From: JAWXBM01 sp034440115
Lineage (GTDB): Bacteria > Pseudomonadota > Gammaproteobacteria > Xanthomonadales > SZUA-36
NCBI GenBank assembly: GCA_034440115.1
Contig: JAWXBM010000042.1
Coordinates: 1 to 64,000, forward strand
DNA length: 64,000 bases
Direction: 5' to 3'
Both the position numbers and the translations under genes were made by a program. Positions 62,247-64,000 of the stretch are shown here, one piece after another. Each line of letters opens with the position of its first letter. Within the stretch, counting starts at the first letter, position 1. A model generated the notes under the pieces. The model was not told where the DNA came from and searched no databases. It saw only the letters and a list, made by a program, of their open reading frames with translations.

Positions 62247-64000
62247 TCATTGGTGATCAGCGATCCTCGCCGCCGCTGCACGGGCCATTCTTATTTCCGG
62301 AACGGAAGTATCAGATTCGCCCCAGAATCCCAAAAATTTGGAATACATCTGTGCGGCATCCTGGATCCTGCCTTGTTGCTCGTAAATGGTTCCCAAAAGG
62401 TAATGAGCACGCACGAAAACAATCGGCACATCCAGCCTGGCATCGGTCAGATTGACCAGCCGCAACAACGTTTCCTCGGCCTCATCGAGCCGGTCGAGCA
62501 TGATGAAGGCACGTGCTTCGGCCTCACGGTACAGCGGATGGTCGTAGATCTGGATGGCTAGTGGCAGGGAAACGACAGCGTCGGCCGGGTGCCCTAGGGC
62601 CATCCGGAGTTCTGCGTCCAGTTGATAAAACCGCCTCATCTGTGCTGCGAGTCCGGGTTCGAAAGCGGCTGCGGCAATCTCCCTGCGCGTGTTGTCGGCT
62701 TTGTGAAGGCGACCTTGCTTGACATCAACCAGGGCTGCGAGGTGCCGTATGTCGAGATTGAAGGCTCCCGTTTCGGGCATGAATTGCAATGCTTGGTCAA
62801 AAGCCTTACGTGCAGCGTCAAACTGACCCGATTCGGTCAGGATGTAGCCGATCTGAAGCTTGCGCTTGGCCAGATCTTCGTTCGAGCCGCCATTTTTGGC
62901 CAAAATCTCTCCTGCTGCCGCTTTGTGCTGAATGGCGTCTTTGAAACGCCCCTCATAAAGGCTGATAAACGCCAGTTCATCGTGCGCCAATGCTCTAGCG
63001 CGCAGATCTGAACCGCTGAGCACTGGCGTGACGATTTCCTCAGCCTTGGCATACTCACTTTTAAGAATGTAAGTTCGCGCCAACTGGATTCGGGCTTCGG
63101 CCACATCTGAACCGGACTGGAGCCGGGACTCGAAAAACGCTTGTGCTGCTGCGAAATCTCCACTGCGCCGCTGTCGGATACCCTCGGCAAAATCGCCTTG
63201 CGGAGCAGCAAGTCCACCATCGGGAAACTGCGGGGATGGTGGCAACTGCCACTGCGAGCGGCCTTGTTCCACGAAGTCAGTCAGCATGCTTGCCAGCGCA
63301 TCCAGGTACACGCGACCGGCTTCGGCAGTTGCCACCGTTGGGTCCCCCAGTACACCGATGGAACTCACACCCGGAGTCCCTTCAAAGTTCATTTTTTCAC
63401 CAACGCCATAGGCGTCTCCCATGAAACCGGGAGTGGCGCGATTCATACGAACCAGGTCCGGCCTCACGGCCAACGCCATCGCAGTTTCCGACATACCTGC
63501 ATGCGACCCCGCAACATCCAACGGAATGCCGAGGCGCTCCGAAGCAGACTTCAAGGCGTTGATGTAACTATCTGCATCCGAAAACGCAATGATGTTGAGA
63601 TAGGGATACAACAGTGAGAGCCTGCGGCCGGTCTCTGCCACGGTGGAGAAATTTCCACCGTGTGTGGGAATAAGCACGATGTGACGAAAGCCGTGCCACA
63701 CCAGGCTGTGAACGTATTCGATAATGAGTTGCGTGATCACTTCGCTGCGAACGGTTATCGTGCCCGGGAAATACATATGGTGCGGAGAAAACCCAACGCG
63801 GATACTCGGCGCAATCAGTGTGTTACCGATCCGCCTGGCAATTTCTTCGGTCAGGAAATCACCAGTGATCGAATCACTGGACAGCGCAATCTGTGGACCG
63901 TGCTGCTCGGTGGCGCCGATGTTGATGATAACCGTGTCGGTACCCGAGTCGATTGCTGCTTTGATTTCTTCCCAGGTCATCTCCTCAATAAGGAAATTCG
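62247..64000 (-). CDS. Creatininase-family domain fused to TPRs (runs off right edge)
   Basis: At least 577 residues; the frame stays open past the ATG at 63980 to the window edge, giving FLIEEMTWEEIKAAI, so the true N-terminus, probably with a signal peptide, lies outside. Residues about 1-240 carry creatininase motifs: NIGATEQHGPQIAL, SPHHMYFPGT, IPTHGGNFS, SHAGMSETAM. From about residue 265 a series of TPR-like repeats follows (RRSGDFAAAQAFFESRLQSG, ARKAFDQALQFMPETGAF, LLGTIYEQQGRIQDAAQMYS). Creatininase proteins are normally single-domain and about 240-260 residues. It is first in the run leading to TonB receptor 2. Confidence 0.82.
   Translation of the reverse strand, partial: NFLIEEMTWEEIKAAIDSGTDTVIINIGATEQHGPQIALSSDSITGDFLTEEIARRIGNTLIAPSIRVGFSPHHMYFPGTITVRSEVITQLIIEYVHSLVWHGFRHIVLIPTHGGNFSTVAETGRRLSLLYPYLNIIAFSDADSYINALKSASERLGIPLDVAGSHAGMSETAMALAVRPDLVRMNRATPGFMGDAYGVGEKMNFEGTPGVSSIGVLGDPTVATAEAGRVYLDALASMLTDFVEQGRSQWQLPPSPQFPDGGLAAPQGDFAEGIRQRRSGDFAAAQAFFESRLQSGSDVAEARIQLARTYILKSEYAKAEEIVTPVLSGSDLRARALAHDELAFISLYEGRFKDAIQHKAAAGEILAKNGGSNEDLAKRKLQIGYILTESGQFDAARKAFDQALQFMPETGAFNLDIRHLAALVDVKQGRLHKADNTRREIAAAAFEPGLAAQMRRFYQLDAELRMALGHPADAVVSLPLAIQIYDHPLYREAEARAFIMLDRLDEAEETLLRLVNLTDARLDVPIVFVRAHYLLGTIYEQQGRIQDAAQMYSKFLGFWGESDTSVPEIRMARAAAARIADHQ

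Noticed and set aside
49959..64000. Inclusion of the right-hand locus in the LacI regulon
   Set aside because: No copy of the palindrome was found there and the locus has its own LysR regulator.
1..64000. tRNA, rRNA, prophage, integrase or insertion sequence
   Set aside because: No such gene or terminal repeat was recognised on either strand by reading; a dedicated search was not possible.

Overview
The window reads as the chromosome of a Gram-negative heterotroph, most likely a gammaproteobacterium from an aquatic or marine setting. It has two TonB-dependent receptors, several Tat and Sec signal peptides, a lipoprotein-type binding protein, a sodium/solute symporter, TPR-sulfotransferases and a formylglycine-type sulfatase. 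There are no rRNA or tRNA genes, no phage genes, no insertion sequences and no CRISPR array. Nearly all of it is catabolic or transport genes plus three regulators (LacI, GntR and LysR families). The taxonomic guess is inference from gene style only.

Bases 1-49700 form one accessory catabolic region held together by a repeated palindrome, ATGTAACGTTACAT and close variants. It lies upstream of, or between, the main transcription units at about 112, 3731, 10652, 13227, 18760, 24714 and 46925, with an eighth copy at 49688. A LacI-family regulator sits inside the region (21468-22511) and is the obvious candidate to bind it. Layout: exported GH20-like and DUF4838 proteins (355-3550); an MttB-family methyltransferase with a dimethylglycine-dehydrogenase-like enzyme (3843-7832); an SMP-30 protein and sodium symporter opposite an SDR (7977-11743); a class III aminotransferase, a COG3964-type amidohydrolase, a D-threonine-aldolase-like protein and a D-2-hydroxyacid dehydrogenase (11843-17517); a trigger factor paralogue without the PPIase domain; an FAH-family hydrolase; two TPR-sulfotransferases flanking the LacI gene; a complete Dpp/Opp-type ABC transporter followed by a Tat-exported enolase-superfamily enzyme (24887-31446).

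From 31524 to 37985 there is a GntR-centred block. One strand carries a four-gene set matching the sulfolactate route: two 2-hydroxyacid dehydrogenases of different families (SlcC- and ComC-like) and both subunits of a sulfolactate sulfo-lyase-like UxaA-family enzyme (SuyB and SuyA). The other strand carries the GntR regulator, a PfkB sugar kinase and a LacD/YihT-type class I aldolase. A perfect 11-bp inverted repeat lies in the divergent promoter region. Kinase plus aldolase plus sulfolactate genes would fit breakdown of a phosphorylated sulfo-sugar to pyruvate and sulfite, but the entry steps are not in the window. From 38034 to 46841 a nine-gene run encodes a creatininase-family protein, a complete sugar ABC transporter, an atypical NagB-family deaminase, a ChbG/YdjC deacetylase, a small membrane-anchored protein and a sulfatase. 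It faces a TonB receptor across a shared operator and promoter. The overall picture is uptake and dismantling of a sulfated and/or sulfonated, amino- or methylamine-bearing carbohydrate or lipid; the actual substrate is unknown.

Bases 49959-64000 hold no copy of the palindrome and look like a second, independent locus. It has two paralogous exported amidohydrolases around a metallo-beta-lactamase-fold hydrolase, an alpha/beta hydrolase, a LysR regulator, and a run of MFS transporter, TauD-type dioxygenase, M14 carboxypeptidase, TonB receptor and a creatininase-TPR fusion that runs off the right edge. This suggests turnover of a peptide- or amide-like compound.
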